A stretch of 64,000 nt of DNA from contig PAQY01000017.1 in NCBI GenBank assembly GCA_002709955.1, positions 62,001 through 126,000 on the forward strand, given 5' to 3'. The translations under genes and the position numbers were made by a program. Position 1 is the stretch's first letter. Each line of letters begins with the position of its first letter. The notes under the pieces were generated by a model. That model saw only the letters and a program-made list of their open reading frames with translations, was not told where the DNA came from and searched no databases. This DNA comes from Rhodospirillaceae bacterium. GTDB lineage: Bacteria > Pseudomonadota > Alphaproteobacteria > UBA8366 > Aestuariispiraceae. Below are positions 54,431 to 64,000 of the stretch, piece after piece.

Positions 54431-54937
54431 ATGACCTATACCTTAGACACCCTGATTGAAGATTGTCGCGCGACACTAAAGGAGGGTGAATCGGAAAAGA
54501 CCCTAGTTTCTGTGTGCGACCATGTGAAGCGGGCTCTGGCAGACCCCACCTTCCTGGAACAGACAATCCTGAACCGCCCGAAGGATCCCGAACGACAAGT
54601 CCTGTACGAGGACTCTGACCTTGGATTCTGTATTTGCGCCCATGTGTATGAGGGGGAAAAATCTGGTGACCCCCATGACCACGGGCCAACCTGGGCGATT
54701 TATGGTCAGGCAGAAGGGGAAACAGAGATGACCGATTGGCGTATTCTGCGCCCCGCAACCGATGACAGCCCGGCCAAGGTTGAACTGGTCCGTCGCTATA
54801 ATATGGTGCCGGGCGATGCCCATATTTATCCCACAGGGGCAGTTCATGCGCCCCTGCGCCGGGGGCCGACCCGTTTGCTGAGGATTGAGGGTCGCAACAC
54901 CGACAAAATCACCCGAACACCAATTGAGGCTGTTTGA
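54431..54937 (+). CDS. Cupin-fold protein, cysteine-dioxygenase-like
   Basis: A 168-aa protein. The metal-binding cupin motif is in GDPHDHGPTWAIYGQAEGET (His-x-His) and DAHIYPTGAVHAPLRRGPTR (second His). The layout resembles thiol dioxygenase-like cupins; the substrate is unknown. AGGGGAG precedes the ATG at 54431. It lies 61 bp upstream of the fatty-acid oxidation gene and may share its transcript. Confidence 0.78.
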   Translation: MTYTLDTLIEDCRATLKEGESEKTLVSVCDHVKRALADPTFLEQTILNRPKDPERQVLYEDSDLGFCICAHVYEGEKSGDPHDHGPTWAIYGQAEGETEMTDWRILRPATDDSPAKVELVRRYNMVPGDAHIYPTGAVHAPLRRGPTRLLRIEGRNTDKITRTPIEAV

Positions 54938-54998
54938 ATTTAGCATTCAGGGCCGCTAGGGTGGCGCTTGAAAATTTATCATAAAAGAAAGTGAGTTT

Positions 54999-57056
54999 AT
55001 GTCTGACCTTACCCGTCTGGAACAGCACGGTCGTATTGCCGTGATCGTAATCGAAAACCCCCCGGTGAATGCGATGAGCCCGGGTGTACCCGGCGGCCTG
55101 ATCGGGCATTTGCGGGCAGCGGAAGCGGACGATACGGTGGCGGCAATTGTGCTGATGGGCGGCGGTCGTGGCCTGATTGGTGGCGCGGATATCGCCATGT
55201 TCGGTAAGCCCTGGCCAGAGGGGGAGCCCACCCTGCACACCCTGATTGCCGCCCTGGATGCCTGCCCCAAACCAACCATCGCCGCCTTGCAGGCCCATAC
55301 GCTGGGCGGTGGGCTTGAGATTGCGATGTCCTGTCATTATCGCATTCTAGGCGAGGGCGGTATGGTCGGACAGCCAGAGGTCAATCTGGGTATTCCCCCA
55401 GGGGCCGGCGGCACACAGCGCCTGCCGCGTTTGGCTGGCATAGCCGCCGCAGCGGATATGATCATTTCCGGTAAGCCGGTCGGTGCGAAAAAGGCCCTGG
55501 AGTTGGGCATTGTGGATCGTGTCGTGTCCGGGGAAATCCTGCCCGCTGCCCTGTCCTTTGCAGACGAAATGGCACAGGCGGGTGCGCCGATCCCGGTTTC
55601 TGCCCGTCCAGTGGAAGCACCCCCTGCCGGGTTCTTTGAGACATTGCGCGAGCAGACAGCGAAACGCGCGAAAGGCATGCGTGCCCCCCTGGCTTGTCTG
55701 GATTGTGTCGAGGCTTCCCTGCTCCCCTTCCCTGAAGGCTCCAAAAAGGAGCGGGAAATTTTCCAGGCCTGCGTCGCCTCCGAGGAAGCAGCCGCGTTGC
55801 GCCATATGTTCTTTGCAGAACGCGCTGCGACCAAGATTGCCGATATTGACCCGAAAACCCCATCGCGGACGGTCAAAACCGTTGCGGTCATCGGGGCCGG
55901 AACGATGGGCGGTGGCATTGCAATTGCCCTGTTGGATGCGGGCTATCAGGTCATGCTGTTGGAGCGGGCACAACAAGCCCTGGATGCAGGCTGTGCGCGC
56001 ATCGACAAGAACTATCAGGATCAAGTCGCCAAAGGTCGCCTGAAAGAAGCCCAAAGGGATGCCCGACTGGCCGCCCTGAAACCGGTAACGGATATTGAAG
56101 AATTGGCGGCGGCCGATCTGGTGATCGAGGCTGTGTTTGAAGATCTGGCCGTGAAGCGGGAAATCTTCGCCACCTTGGCCCGCGTTACCAAGCCTGGGAC
56201 GATCCTGGCAACCAACACGTCTTACATCGATGTGAATGAGATTGCGACCGCGGCGGGGGATCGTGTTTCTGATGTTCTGGGTATGCATTTCTTCAGCCCG
56301 GCGAATATCATGAAATTGCTGGAAATCGTGCGGGCCGAGAAGGCATCGCCAGAAGCCCTGACCACCGCGCTTGCAGTGGGCAAGAAGCTTGGCAAAACAC
56401 CGGTTGTGGCGGGCGTTTGTGATGGATTCATTGGCAACCGCATTTACAATGTCTATCGCCGGGAAGCGATCTTCCTGATGGAGGAAGGGGCCAGTCCGAT
56501 GCAGGTTGACCGGGCCCTGACCAATTTCGGCATGGCCTTGGGCCCCTTTGCCGTGATGGATCTGGCCGGGCTGGATATCGCCTGGGCACAGCGCAAGGCG
56601 ACAGCCCATTTGCGCGATCCCAATAAACGCTATTGCACCCTGCCGGATCGCTTATGTGAAATGGGTCGTTTCGGTCAGAAAACCGGGCGTGGCTTTTATT
56701 TGTATGAGGCAGGAAACCGCAAACCAGTCCCGGACCCGAATGTCGAGGCCCTGGCGGAAGATACGGCCAAGGAATCCGGCATCACCCGCCGCGAGATCAC
56801 CGATCAGGAAATTGTCGAACGCTGCCTGTATGCCCTGGTCAATGAATCCTGTGCCTTGCTGCATGAGGGCATTGCACAGCGGGCCAGCGATGTGGATGTC
56901 GTCTTCTGCAACGGCTATGGCTTCCCACGCCAGTTGGGCGGGCCGATGTTCTGGGCTGAACGCATCGGTTTCGATACGGTCCTGGCAAAGGTTACCGAAT
57001 TCTCCCAAACCCATGATTTCTGGGAGCCATCGGTGGGCCTGAAGAAATTAGTCTGA
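54999..57056 (+). CDS. Fused enoyl-CoA hydratase / 3-hydroxyacyl-CoA dehydrogenase
   Basis: A 685-aa bifunctional enzyme. The N-terminal crotonase domain (about 1-190) has GGGRGLIGGADIAMF and LGGGLEIAMSCHYR; the Rossmann domain starts with GAGTMGGGIA from Gly299; the C-terminal dehydrogenase half includes GMHFFSPANIMKLLEIVRAE and GVCDGFIGNRIYN. It matches the short FadB/FadJ-like form near peroxisomal MFE1. It does hydration and NAD-linked oxidation of acyl-CoA intermediates. It converges with the CoA ligase, 9 bp apart, and could finish the ring-derived intermediates of that operon. Confidence 0.94.
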   Translation: MSDLTRLEQHGRIAVIVIENPPVNAMSPGVPGGLIGHLRAAEADDTVAAIVLMGGGRGLIGGADIAMFGKPWPEGEPTLHTLIAALDACPKPTIAALQAHTLGGGLEIAMSCHYRILGEGGMVGQPEVNLGIPPGAGGTQRLPRLAGIAAAADMIISGKPVGAKKALELGIVDRVVSGEILPAALSFADEMAQAGAPIPVSARPVEAPPAGFFETLREQTAKRAKGMRAPLACLDCVEASLLPFPEGSKKEREIFQACVASEEAAALRHMFFAERAATKIADIDPKTPSRTVKTVAVIGAGTMGGGIAIALLDAGYQVMLLERAQQALDAGCARIDKNYQDQVAKGRLKEAQRDARLAALKPVTDIEELAAADLVIEAVFEDLAVKREIFATLARVTKPGTILATNTSYIDVNEIATAAGDRVSDVLGMHFFSPANIMKLLEIVRAEKASPEALTTALAVGKKLGKTPVVAGVCDGFIGNRIYNVYRREAIFLMEEGASPMQVDRALTNFGMALGPFAVMDLAGLDIAWAQRKATAHLRDPNKRYCTLPDRLCEMGRFGQKTGRGFYLYEAGNRKPVPDPNVEALAEDTAKESGITRREITDQEIVERCLYALVNESCALLHEGIAQRASDVDVVFCNGYGFPRQLGGPMFWAERIGFDTVLAKVTEFSQTHDFWEPSVGLKKLV

Positions 57057-57065
57057 CGTTGACGT

Positions 57066-58691
57066 TCAAGCCTGATCGCGCAGCCGGAAGCGTTGCAGCT
57101 TTCCGGTCTGCGTCTTGGGCAGTGCCTCCAGGAAATGGATCGCCCTGGGATATTTATAGGGGGCAATGGTTGCCTTCACAAAATCCTGCAAGGTTTTCAC
57201 CATCAGGGCGTCGCCTTCATATCCAGGCTTTAACACGATGAAGGCCTTGACGATCTGACCACGGTCTTCATCGGGTATGCCCACCACGCCGCATTCTGCC
57301 ACGGCTTCGTGACGCAACAGCGCGTCTTCGACCTCTGGTCCGGCAATATTATATCCCGATGATACGATCATATCATCGGCCCGGGCGGCGAAATGGAAAT
57401 TCCCGTCTTCGGATTGATAAAAGGCATCACCGGTCAGGTTCCAGCCGTCCCGGACATATTCCTTTTGCCTGTCATCGGCCAGATACCGACAGCCCGTTGG
57501 CCCCCGCACCGCCAGTTTGCCGACCGTACCACAGGGGACTTCCACCATGGTATCATCCACCACCTTGGCTTCATATCCGGCAATCGCGGTGCCAGTCGAT
57601 CCTGCGGTCGCGGTGCCCATGGCGTTGCTGATAAAGATATGCAGCATCTCCGTCGCGCCAATTCCATCCAGGATGGGAACGCCGGTTTTTTCCGTCCAGG
57701 CAGTGAAGGTCGCAGCGGGCAAAGTCTCCCCAGCAGAGACTGCGATGCGCAGGCTGGATAAATCCGCCCCCTTGTCCATGGCTGCCATCATCGCACGATA
57801 GGCGGTGGGGGCCGTGAAACAGATCGTCGCCTTATGGGTTTCGATGATTTCGATCAGATTTGGGGGCGTGGCTGTTTCCAGCAGGGTCGCCGTGGCCCCA
57901 AAACGCAAGGGAAACACGGCCAAACCGCCCAGGCCGAATGTGAAGGCCAGGGGCGGGGACCCGACGAACACATCCTCCGGGGTGACCTTCAGGATATTTG
58001 CCGCGTATCCATCGGCGATCGCCAGGATATCGCGGTGAAAATGCATCGTCGCTTTTGGCGAACCGGTCGTGCCAGAGGTGAAGCCCAACAGCGCGACATC
58101 ATCCCGCCCGGTCTTCACAGCCTGGAACTTCACGGATTTGTTCAATGCGATACGGTCCAGCTCGCTGTCATGGTTGGCGGTACCGTCAAAATTGATCACC
58201 TGCTGCAGGAACTTATTGTCCTTGGCACAGGCGACCAATTCATCCGCCATGCGGCTGTCCGTAAGGGCCAGTTTGATTTCCGCCTTATCGACAATCTTGG
58301 CCAGTTCTACGGCGCGCAGCATCGGCATGGTGTTGACCGCAACGCCCCCTGCCTTGGTCACTGCCAGCCAGATCGCAACCATGGCCGGGTTGTTGCCAGA
58401 CCGGATCAAGACGCGATTGCCAGGTTCCAGCCCGTAATCTTCAACCAACGCATGGGCCAGCCGATTGGTCCAGTCGGTCAGTTCTTTATAGGTGCGCTGT
58501 CTGCCATTGCCGATCAGGGCCGTGTTATCGCCAAAGCCGCGTTGTACCATACGATCTGTTAGTTCGACACCGACATTGATGTATTCCGGATACTGGAATT
58601 CAGGGCGGTCCAGGATCAAATCCGGCCATTGATCCGCTGGCGGTAGATTATCCCGGGTAAAGGTATCGGTGTGTGCGGATGGTCCTAACAT
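57066..58691 (-). CDS. Aryl-CoA ligase (2-aminobenzoate/benzoate type)
   Basis: A 541-aa AMP-forming ligase. Phosphate loop FTSGTTGSPKATMHF, aryl-binding region GGLAVFPLRFG, hinge ARADDMIVSSGYNIAGPEVE and the catalytic lysine in PKTQTGKLQRF. The N-terminal NLPPADQWPDLILDRPEFQY and the overall form fit 2-aminobenzoate-CoA ligases and the benzoate-CoA ligase branch. It is the last gene of the minus-strand operon ending in the partial monooxygenase/reductase, so 2-aminobenzoate or salicylate activation is the likely job. Confidence 0.85.
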   Translation of the reverse strand: MLGPSAHTDTFTRDNLPPADQWPDLILDRPEFQYPEYINVGVELTDRMVQRGFGDNTALIGNGRQRTYKELTDWTNRLAHALVEDYGLEPGNRVLIRSGNNPAMVAIWLAVTKAGGVAVNTMPMLRAVELAKIVDKAEIKLALTDSRMADELVACAKDNKFLQQVINFDGTANHDSELDRIALNKSVKFQAVKTGRDDVALLGFTSGTTGSPKATMHFHRDILAIADGYAANILKVTPEDVFVGSPPLAFTFGLGGLAVFPLRFGATATLLETATPPNLIEIIETHKATICFTAPTAYRAMMAAMDKGADLSSLRIAVSAGETLPAATFTAWTEKTGVPILDGIGATEMLHIFISNAMGTATAGSTGTAIAGYEAKVVDDTMVEVPCGTVGKLAVRGPTGCRYLADDRQKEYVRDGWNLTGDAFYQSEDGNFHFAARADDMIVSSGYNIAGPEVEDALLRHEAVAECGVVGIPDEDRGQIVKAFIVLKPGYEGDALMVKTLQDFVKATIAPYKYPRAIHFLEALPKTQTGKLQRFRLRDQA

Positions 58692-58727
58692 GATGCGTGC
58701 CCTCGTTTCGTCGTGCCGGTCAGAATA

Positions 58728-59885
58728 TCACTGTCTTTCGGAAAGCAGGTGCCGCGCGATGACAACCTTTTGGACATCGCTTGCCCCTTCATAAATGCGC
58801 AAGGCGCGGATTTCACGGTACAGCCGCTCCACAATCGTGCCGCTGCGCACGCCATCCCCGCCATGCAGTTGCACCGCGGCATCAATGACCCGCTGGGCGG
58901 CTTCGGTGGCATACAGTTTCGCCATGGAGGCCTCTCGACTGATCCGGGCGGCCCCTGAATCCTTGGTCCAGGCGGCGCGATAGATCAGCAGGGCAGAGGC
59001 ATCCACATCCAATGCCATTTCAGCCAAGTGCCCCTGAACCATCTGTAAATCCGCCAGCGGGGCCCCGAATAAGTCGCGGGTGGCCGCGCGAGACAATCCT
59101 TCATCCAGGGCACGGCGCGCAAAGCCTAAAGCCGCTGCGCCTACGGTGGAACGGAAGATGTCCAGCACGCTCATGGCGATGCGAAAGCCCTTGCCCCTCT
59201 CCCCGATCAAGGCGGATTTTGGAATGGTCGCGCCCTCAAAATGCAATCGGGCCAGGGGATGGGGCGCGATGACATCCAGTCGCTCCGCAATTTTCAGGCC
59301 GGGCGTATCGCCTGGCACAAGAAAGGCGCTCAACCCCTTCGCGCCAGGACCTTCACCAGTCCGGGCGAAGGTGACATAGAAATCAGCAATGCCACCGTTA
59401 GAAATCCAGGTCTTCTCCCCCGTCAGAACATATCCGTCAGCCGTTTCCTCTGCGCGCAAGTCGATATTGGCAACGTCAGACCCGGATTTTGGTTCGCTGA
59501 GGGCAAAGGCGGCAATCGCGGTTCCCGCCCGCGTGCGGGGCAACCATTCCTGTTGCTGTTCCTGGCTGCCGAATAGGGACAATGCCCCCGTTCCCAGTCC
59601 CTGCATGGCAAAGGCAAAATCCGCCAATCCATCATGCCGCGCCAGGATTTCCCGGATCAGGCACAGGCTGCGCACATCCAGCGGTGTGGGAGCATCCGGA
59701 TCAGGCGCGCTGTGGGTCAACCACCCCGCCTTACCCAATCGGGCAACCAGATCCCGACAGGCCGCATCAACATCCCCATGATCGACATGGCCCAATTCCG
59801 CCACCGCCCAGGCATCAAGATCCTTGGCAAGGGTGCGGTGTTTATCTTCGAAAAATGGCCAATCCAGGAATGTTGTATCAGGCAT
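58728..59885 (-). CDS. Acyl-CoA dehydrogenase family protein
   Basis: A 385-aa flavoprotein. [20 protein letters not shown] and [20 protein letters not shown] are FAD/substrate loops; [11 protein letters not shown] and the catalytic Glu in [19 protein letters not shown] end the domain. The ATG at 59885 follows AGAAGAG; an upstream in-frame ATG lacks a ribosome-binding site. In the operon it probably oxidises the alicyclic CoA ester made by the monooxygenase/reductase. Confidence 0.92.
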   Translation of the reverse strand: MPDTTFLDWPFFEDKHRTLAKDLDAWAVAELGHVDHGDVDAACRDLVARLGKAGWLTHSAPDPDAPTPLDVRSLCLIREILARHDGLADFAFAMQGLGTGALSLFGSQEQQQEWLPRTRAGTAIAAFALSEPKSGSDVANIDLRAEETADGYVLTGEKTWISNGGIADFYVTFARTGEGPGAKGLSAFLVPGDTPGLKIAERLDVIAPHPLARLHFEGATIPKSALIGERGKGFRIAMSVLDIFRSTVGAAALGFARRALDEGLSRAATRDLFGAPLADLQMVQGHLAEMALDVDASALLIYRAAWTKDSGAARISREASMAKLYATEAAQRVIDAAVQLHGGDGVRSGTIVERLYREIRALRIYEGASDVQKVVIARHLLSERQ

Positions 59886-59937
59886 GGCATAACTCTTCTG
59901 AGGCATTCGATTTATGTGCTTTCCCAGGCATCATCGC

Positions 59938-60756
59938 TTAATCCCCCTTAAAGTCGGGGCGTTGTTTCGCGACGAAGGCATCATAGGCGCGGCGGAAGTC
60001 GCGGGTTTGCATACAGATCGCCTGTGCCTGTGCCTCTGCCTCAATGGCTTGATCCAGGGTCATTGACCATTCCTGGTTCAGCATGGTCTTGGTCATCATA
60101 TGGCCAAAATTTGGACCAGCCGCGATGGATTGCGCCAGGGCAATGGCATCGGTTTCCAGCGCATCCGCGTCAACCAGACGGTTAAAGAAGCCCCAGGCCA
60201 GGCCTTCTTCCCCCGACATGGAACGACCCGTGTACAGCAATTCTGCGGCCCGTCCCTGCCCGATGACACGGGGCAACATGGCACAGGCCCCCATATCGCA
60301 TCCCGCCAATCCAACACGGGTGAAGAGAAAGGCCGTCTTTGACGCATCGGTTCCCAGGCGCAGGTCGGAAAACAGGGCAACCATCGCACCAGCCCCGACA
60401 CAGATACCATCAATAGCGGCGATCACAGGCTGGGGACAGGCCTTCATCGCCTTGACCAGATCGCCGGTCATGCGCGTGAATTCCAGTAATCCTTTCATGT
60501 CACGATCCAGCAGTGGTCCGATGATATCGTGAACATCGCCACCAGAGGAAAAGTTGCCCCCATTGGAGGCAAACACGACAGCCTTCACATCATCGCAATA
60601 GGCAAGGTCGCGAAACGTGTCGCGCAATTCTGCATAGCTTTCAAAGGTCAGCGGGTTTTTGCGCTCTGGCCGGTTCAGGCGGATGATGGCGACATCCCCC
60701 TGCATCTCCCACAGGAAGTGTTTCGGTTTCAGGTCTTTCATGGCGGTCATTGTCAT
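59938..60756 (-). CDS. Enoyl-CoA hydratase family protein
   Basis: A 272-aa crotonase. The oxyanion-hole segments are [19 protein letters not shown] and [40 protein letters not shown] replaces the usual Glu-containing loop, with Cys-Asp in place of the common Pro-Glu region, so chemistry may differ from hydration. Its start overlaps the MarR stop by 4 bp (ATGA). Aromatic-CoA pathways often use such crotonases as ring hydrolases. Confidence 0.9.
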   Translation of the reverse strand: MTMTAMKDLKPKHFLWEMQGDVAIIRLNRPERKNPLTFESYAELRDTFRDLAYCDDVKAVVFASNGGNFSSGGDVHDIIGPLLDRDMKGLLEFTRMTGDLVKAMKACPQPVIAAIDGICVGAGAMVALFSDLRLGTDASKTAFLFTRVGLAGCDMGACAMLPRVIGQGRAAELLYTGRSMSGEEGLAWGFFNRLVDADALETDAIALAQSIAAGPNFGHMMTKTMLNQEWSMTLDQAIEAEAQAQAICMQTRDFRRAYDAFVAKQRPDFKGD

Positions 60757-61298
60757 TGATCCTTTTTCTTGCGCTTGGCCTGGCGGCTTTTTTGCTGTTC
60801 AACCGTCTGGGCATCGCGCAGGCCTTGCAGCAGTTCCGTCAGGTGTTCAATTTCGTTCTGCGGGATCGGTTCCAAAAGCTCATTGATCCAGGCATGATGC
60901 TCATCCGCCATATCAGAAAATGTGGATTGACCATCCGGGGTCAGCATCACAATCGCCGTGCGCCGGTCTGTGTCATGGGCGGACCGATTGACCAGTCCTT
61001 CTTCTACCAGCCGCTCCACGATGCCGGTTACATTGCCATTGGACACCATCAGGCTTTCCGAAAGTCGCGTCATCGTCATGCCGTCAGGATTTCGGAACAG
61101 CGCTGCCATCACATCGAACCGGGGCAGGGTGGCTTCAAATTCCGACTTAAACCGTTCCCGCAATGTGTTTTCGATATGCCGTGTGGTGCGCAGCATATTG
61201 ATCCACAGGCGCAGCCGCTTCTTGCGCATCAATTCTGCCTCGGACGGTCGTGGCGATTTTGACTGTTGTGCATGCACAGCGGTTGCGGGGTCGTGCAT
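60753..61298 (-). CDS. MarR-family transcriptional regulator
   Basis: A 181-aa MarR protein with winged HTH at about 55-145: [40 protein letters not shown] and the wing [19 protein letters not shown]. The Lys/Arg-rich C-terminus ([10 protein letters not shown]) is an extra tail. The ATG at 61298 begins 2 bp after the SDR stop. Its place within the operon suggests it senses an aromatic acid or CoA ester and controls the cluster, as known for several aromatic-CoA regulators. Confidence 0.92.
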   Translation of the reverse strand: MHDPATAVHAQQSKSPRPSEAELMRKKRLRLWINMLRTTRHIENTLRERFKSEFEATLPRFDVMAALFRNPDGMTMTRLSESLMVSNGNVTGIVERLVEEGLVNRSAHDTDRRTAIVMLTPDGQSTFSDMADEHHAWINELLEPIPQNEIEHLTELLQGLRDAQTVEQQKSRQAKRKKKDQ

Positions 61299-61300
61299 GG

Positions 61301-62062
61301 TCAGGTTTCTCCCCCGGACACGGAAATGGCCTGGCCTGTAATGCTGCGGGCCTGATCTGAACACAGCCACAGCGTTGTTTCAGCAACTTCTTCGGGTTGG
61401 ATGAAACGGCCTTGCGGATTGGTCTTCAACAGGCTCGCCCGGGCTGCGTCTTCGTCGCGCCCGGTTTTTTCCATGATGTTTTTTATGGAATTCTGCAGCA
61501 AAGGCGTTTCGGTGAAGCCGGGACAGATCGCATTGACGGTAATGCCTTCCTTGGCGACTTCCAGGGCCAATGCCTTGGTTAAGCCGATGACGCCATGTTT
61601 GGCGGCGCAATAGGGCGCGACATAGGCATAGCCTTTCAGGCCCGCTGTACTGGCAATGAAAATGATGCGACCCTGTTTGGAGTCTCGCATGGAAGCCAGT
61701 GCTTCCCTGGCGGTCAGAAAGGCCCCGGTCAGATTAACGGCCAGGCTGGATTGCCACAGCGCCATATCGGTTTTGCCGACAGGGGCACTTTTCGCCGCAC
61801 CAGCATTGGCGACGGCGATTGTTACAGGCCCAAAGGTCTCCGCAGCGGCCGCAAAGAGGGCTGCAACAGACCCCTCGTCCGTAACATCGCATTGTATCGC
61901 CTGTGCCTTTGGCAATTGTTTGGCGAGATCCTGCAAGGGCGCAAGGCGACGCCCGGCGACCGTTATTGCTGCGCCAGCCTCTGACAGACAGCGCGCAATT
62001 GCGGCCCCGACGCCCGTTCCACCGCCGGTGATGAGTGCATGCTGTCCGTTGAGGTCTGTCAT
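61301..62062 (-). CDS. SDR-family oxidoreductase of the aryl-CoA cluster
   Basis: A 253-aa SDR. TGGGTGVG binds the cofactor, NAGAAKSAPVG follows strand 4, Ser is in IFIASTAGLKGYAYV and Tyr-x-x-x-Lys in YCAAK. GQAISVSGGET at the C-terminus resembles 3-hydroxyacyl-CoA dehydrogenases and FabG. It lies 14 bp after the monooxygenase/reductase gene and probably acts on a hydroxy or oxo group of the ring-reduced intermediate. Confidence 0.9.
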   Translation of the reverse strand: MTDLNGQHALITGGGTGVGAAIARCLSEAGAAITVAGRRLAPLQDLAKQLPKAQAIQCDVTDEGSVAALFAAAAETFGPVTIAVANAGAAKSAPVGKTDMALWQSSLAVNLTGAFLTAREALASMRDSKQGRIIFIASTAGLKGYAYVAPYCAAKHGVIGLTKALALEVAKEGITVNAICPGFTETPLLQNSIKNIMEKTGRDEDAARASLLKTNPQGRFIQPEEVAETTLWLCSDQARSITGQAISVSGGET

Positions 62063-62076
62063 TCTGTCCTCTATCG

Positions 62077-64000
62077 CTAAACTTTGCCGGTCATCACATC
62101 CTGTCGTGCGGCCAGGCGCGTCAACTGATCCCGACCGGCCTGATAGGGGGCAGGCCAGTCCTGCATGTCATAGCCCAGATCGGCGGCTGCATGCAGGGTC
62201 CAGTAAGGATCCGCCAAATGCGGTCTGGCCAGACAGCACAGGTCTGCGCGCCCCGCCATCAGGATGGAATTCAGGTGGTCTGGCTCATAGATATTGCCGA
62301 CCGCCATGGTGGCGATCCCGGCCTCGTTACGGATACGATCGGAAAACGGTGTCTGGAACATCCGCCCATAAACCGGCTGTGCCCGCTTGGAAGTCTGTCC
62401 GGCGGAAACATCAATGATGTCAACGCCTGCCTCTTTCAGTAGATGGGCAATTGCAACAGCGTCATCCGGGCCAATCCCCTCGCCTTCGACCCAATCATTG
62501 GCGGAAATTCGAACGGACATTGGCTTGTCATCCGGCCAGACCTTGCGCACTGCATGGAAGATTTCCAGCGGGAAGCGCATGCGGTTTTCCAGGCTGCCGC
62601 CATACTCATCTTCGCGATGGTTGGTCAATGGGGTGATGAAGGCCGACAGCAGATAGCCATGGGCGAAATGCAGTTCCAGCAAATCAAAGCCCGCACGATT
62701 GCCGCGCTCGGCAGCGGTGACGAATTGGTCACGAACCATCTCCATATCGGCGCGGGTCATTGCCTTGGGCGTTTGATTTTTCGCGGACCAGGGCTGGGCG
62801 GTGGGGGCCAGAATTTCCCAATTCCCATCTTTCAGCGGGGCGTCCATTTCTTCCCAACCGACTTGGGTCGATCCTTTGGGGCCGGAATGACCCAATTGCA
62901 GGGCGATCCTGGCGGGGCTTTCCTGATGCACGAAATCAACGATCCGTTTCCAGGCGGCCTCCTGTTCGTCGGAATACAGACCGGGACAGCCGGGCGTAAT
63001 GCGCCCTTCCGGCGACACGCAGGTCATTTCGGTATAGACCAGACCGGCCCCGCCCAGGGCGCGACTGGTGTAATGGGTGAAATGCCAATCGGTCGGCACC
63101 CCGTTGACGGCCTTGTATTGTGCCATGGGGGAGACAACGACGCGGTTCATCAATTCCATGCCGCGCAGCTTGAAGGGCACGAACATAGGGGGACGGGCTG
63201 ATTCAGGAGCCTTCCCGGTGGCGGATTTTTCAAACCATTTTTCGGCTTCTGCCAGCCATTTGGCATCTCTGGCGCGCAGATTTTCATGGCTGATCCGCTG
63301 GGACCGGGTCAGCAGGGAATAGGCAAATTGCGTCGGGTCCAGATGCAGATAGCGTTCTACCTCCTCAAACCATTCGGTGGAATTGCGCGCCGCAGATTGC
63401 AGGCGCAGCACTTCCAGGCGACGGTCGGCCTCATACCGGGCGAAGGCGTCTTTCAGGCTGGGTTCGGAATGCACCATATCTGCCAGGGCAATGGCGCTTT
63501 CCAGCGCCAGCTTGGTCCCTGATCCGATGGAGAAATGGGCGGTCGCCGCCGCATCGCCCATCAGGACGATATTCTCATGGGACCAGGTTTCGCACAGGAC
63601 CCGATTGAAATTCAGCCAGGCAGAGCCGCGCAGATGCCGCGCATTGCTCATCAAACTGTGACCGCCCAGATATTTCTCAAAGACCTTCTCGCAGGTTGCG
63701 ATGGTCTCGTCGGTGGTCATCGAATCGAAACCGAAATTCTTCCAGGTCTGTTCAGAACATTCCACGATGAAGGTCGCGGTTTCGGAATCGAACTGATAGG
63801 CATGGACCCAGATCCAGCCATGTTCCGTCTCTTCAAAGATGAAGGTAAATGCACCATCAAATTTCTGTTTGGTGCCCAGCCAGATGAACTTGCAGGCCCG
63901 GGTATCAATATCGGGCTTAAAGACATGTTCAAAGGTCTTGCGGGTCTTTGAATTGATGCCGTCGCACGCAATCACCAGATCATAATCGCGATAGGGGTCA
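62077..64000 (-). CDS. Bifunctional aryl-CoA monooxygenase/OYE reductase, 5' end cut by window
   Basis: The frame is open to the right edge, giving about 641 residues without the N-terminal FAD loop. First part: flavin monooxygenase ([40 protein letters not shown]). Second part, from about residue 270 of the visible protein: Old Yellow Enzyme-like domain ([57 protein letters not shown]). This fusion is known in 2-aminobenzoyl-CoA monooxygenase/reductase of Azoarcus evansii and in salicylyl-CoA 5-hydroxylases. It hydroxylates the ring and, in the aminobenzoyl case, also reduces it. The substrate choice between the two cannot be made here. Confidence 0.9.
   Translation of the reverse strand, partial: DPYRDYDLVIACDGINSKTRKTFEHVFKPDIDTRACKFIWLGTKQKFDGAFTFIFEETEHGWIWVHAYQFDSETATFIVECSEQTWKNFGFDSMTTDETIATCEKVFEKYLGGHSLMSNARHLRGSAWLNFNRVLCETWSHENIVLMGDAAATAHFSIGSGTKLALESAIALADMVHSEPSLKDAFARYEADRRLEVLRLQSAARNSTEWFEEVERYLHLDPTQFAYSLLTRSQRISHENLRARDAKWLAEAEKWFEKSATGKAPESARPPMFVPFKLRGMELMNRVVVSPMAQYKAVNGVPTDWHFTHYTSRALGGAGLVYTEMTCVSPEGRITPGCPGLYSDEQEAAWKRIVDFVHQESPARIALQLGHSGPKGSTQVGWEEMDAPLKDGNWEILAPTAQPWSAKNQTPKAMTRADMEMVRDQFVTAAERGNRAGFDLLELHFAHGYLLSAFITPLTNHREDEYGGSLENRMRFPLEIFHAVRKVWPDDKPMSVRISANDWVEGEGIGPDDAVAIAHLLKEAGVDIIDVSAGQTSKRAQPVYGRMFQTPFSDRIRNEAGIATMAVGNIYEPDHLNSILMAGRADLCCLARPHLADPYWTLHAAADLGYDMQDWPAPYQAGRDQLTRLAARQDVMTGKV

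Noticed and set aside
55347..56609. Long minus-strand frame opposite the fused hydratase/dehydrogenase
   Set aside because: Same reasoning: the plus frame carries crotonase and GAGTMGGGIA motifs.

Overview
The window is chromosomal DNA from an alphaproteobacterium, most likely a member of the Rhodospirillales in the broad sense. The evidence is the block lnt - XRE regulator - metK - trmB - rimP - nusA - ylxR - infB - rbfA, an FzlA-type GST-fold protein with the PPPKHYADLDF tail, an NDUFAF5-like methyltransferase next to comF, and GC-rich third codon positions. I see no tRNA, rRNA, CRISPR array or complete transposase.

Layout. 1-2.6 kb: a bestrophin-like channel (cut at the left edge) and an HxlR regulator divergent from a two-gene NTF2-like/SDR operon. 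2.7-13.2 kb: envelope and translation genes. 13.2-21.1 kb: moeB-like gene, zapE, sterol desaturase, peptidase C26, xthA, def-fmt and a FemAB-like acyltransferase. 21.3-28.8 kb: flavin oxidoreductase/MFS pair, amidohydrolase, fzlA, an HSD10-like SDR and acs. 28.6-30.3 kb: an AT-rich insertion at the 3' end of acs. 30.5-36.7 kb: accessory genes (DUF533, racemase/LysR pair, a Doc-type toxin pair, GNAT, XRE-cupin, PAS). 36.8-47.6 kb: glyoxalase and glutathione functions, comF, a multi-rhodanese protein, methyltransferases, transglutaminase and an HD-GYP protein. 47.7-54.9 kb: acnA, a second XRE regulator, dxs, cytochrome c and a cupin. 55.0-64.0 kb: CoA-thioester catabolism: a fused hydratase/dehydrogenase, and on the opposite strand a ligase, acyl-CoA dehydrogenase, hydratase, MarR regulator, SDR and a partial bifunctional monooxygenase/reductase. 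That set matches aerobic 2-aminobenzoyl-CoA or salicylyl-CoA breakdown.

The most unusual feature is at acs. The last 42 codons, the stop and about 40 bp downstream occur twice, 1,445 bp apart, with no indels and only synonymous differences in the coding part. The first copy completes acs; the second is an orphan fragment followed by another terminator. Between them lie a P-loop orphan gene, a 42-aa protein and, over the 5' leader of that small gene, a short oppositely transcribed RNA candidate ending in a GC-rich hairpin. I read this as a very small integrated element, or the remnant of one, that entered acs at the codons of the conserved SGK-I-M-R-R motif and supplied a replacement 3' end. 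The small-protein/antisense arrangement resembles the ptaRNA1 type I toxin-antitoxin class. No integrase is visible.

Other items worth checking are a metK leader with pseudoknot potential and a duplicated pairing partner, a terminator-like hairpin in the rimP leader, three kinds of structured intergenic repeat, a palindrome inside the acnA promoter, and a Doc toxin with an unfamiliar upstream partner. All assignments come from reading motifs and context by eye; no search or folding program was run.
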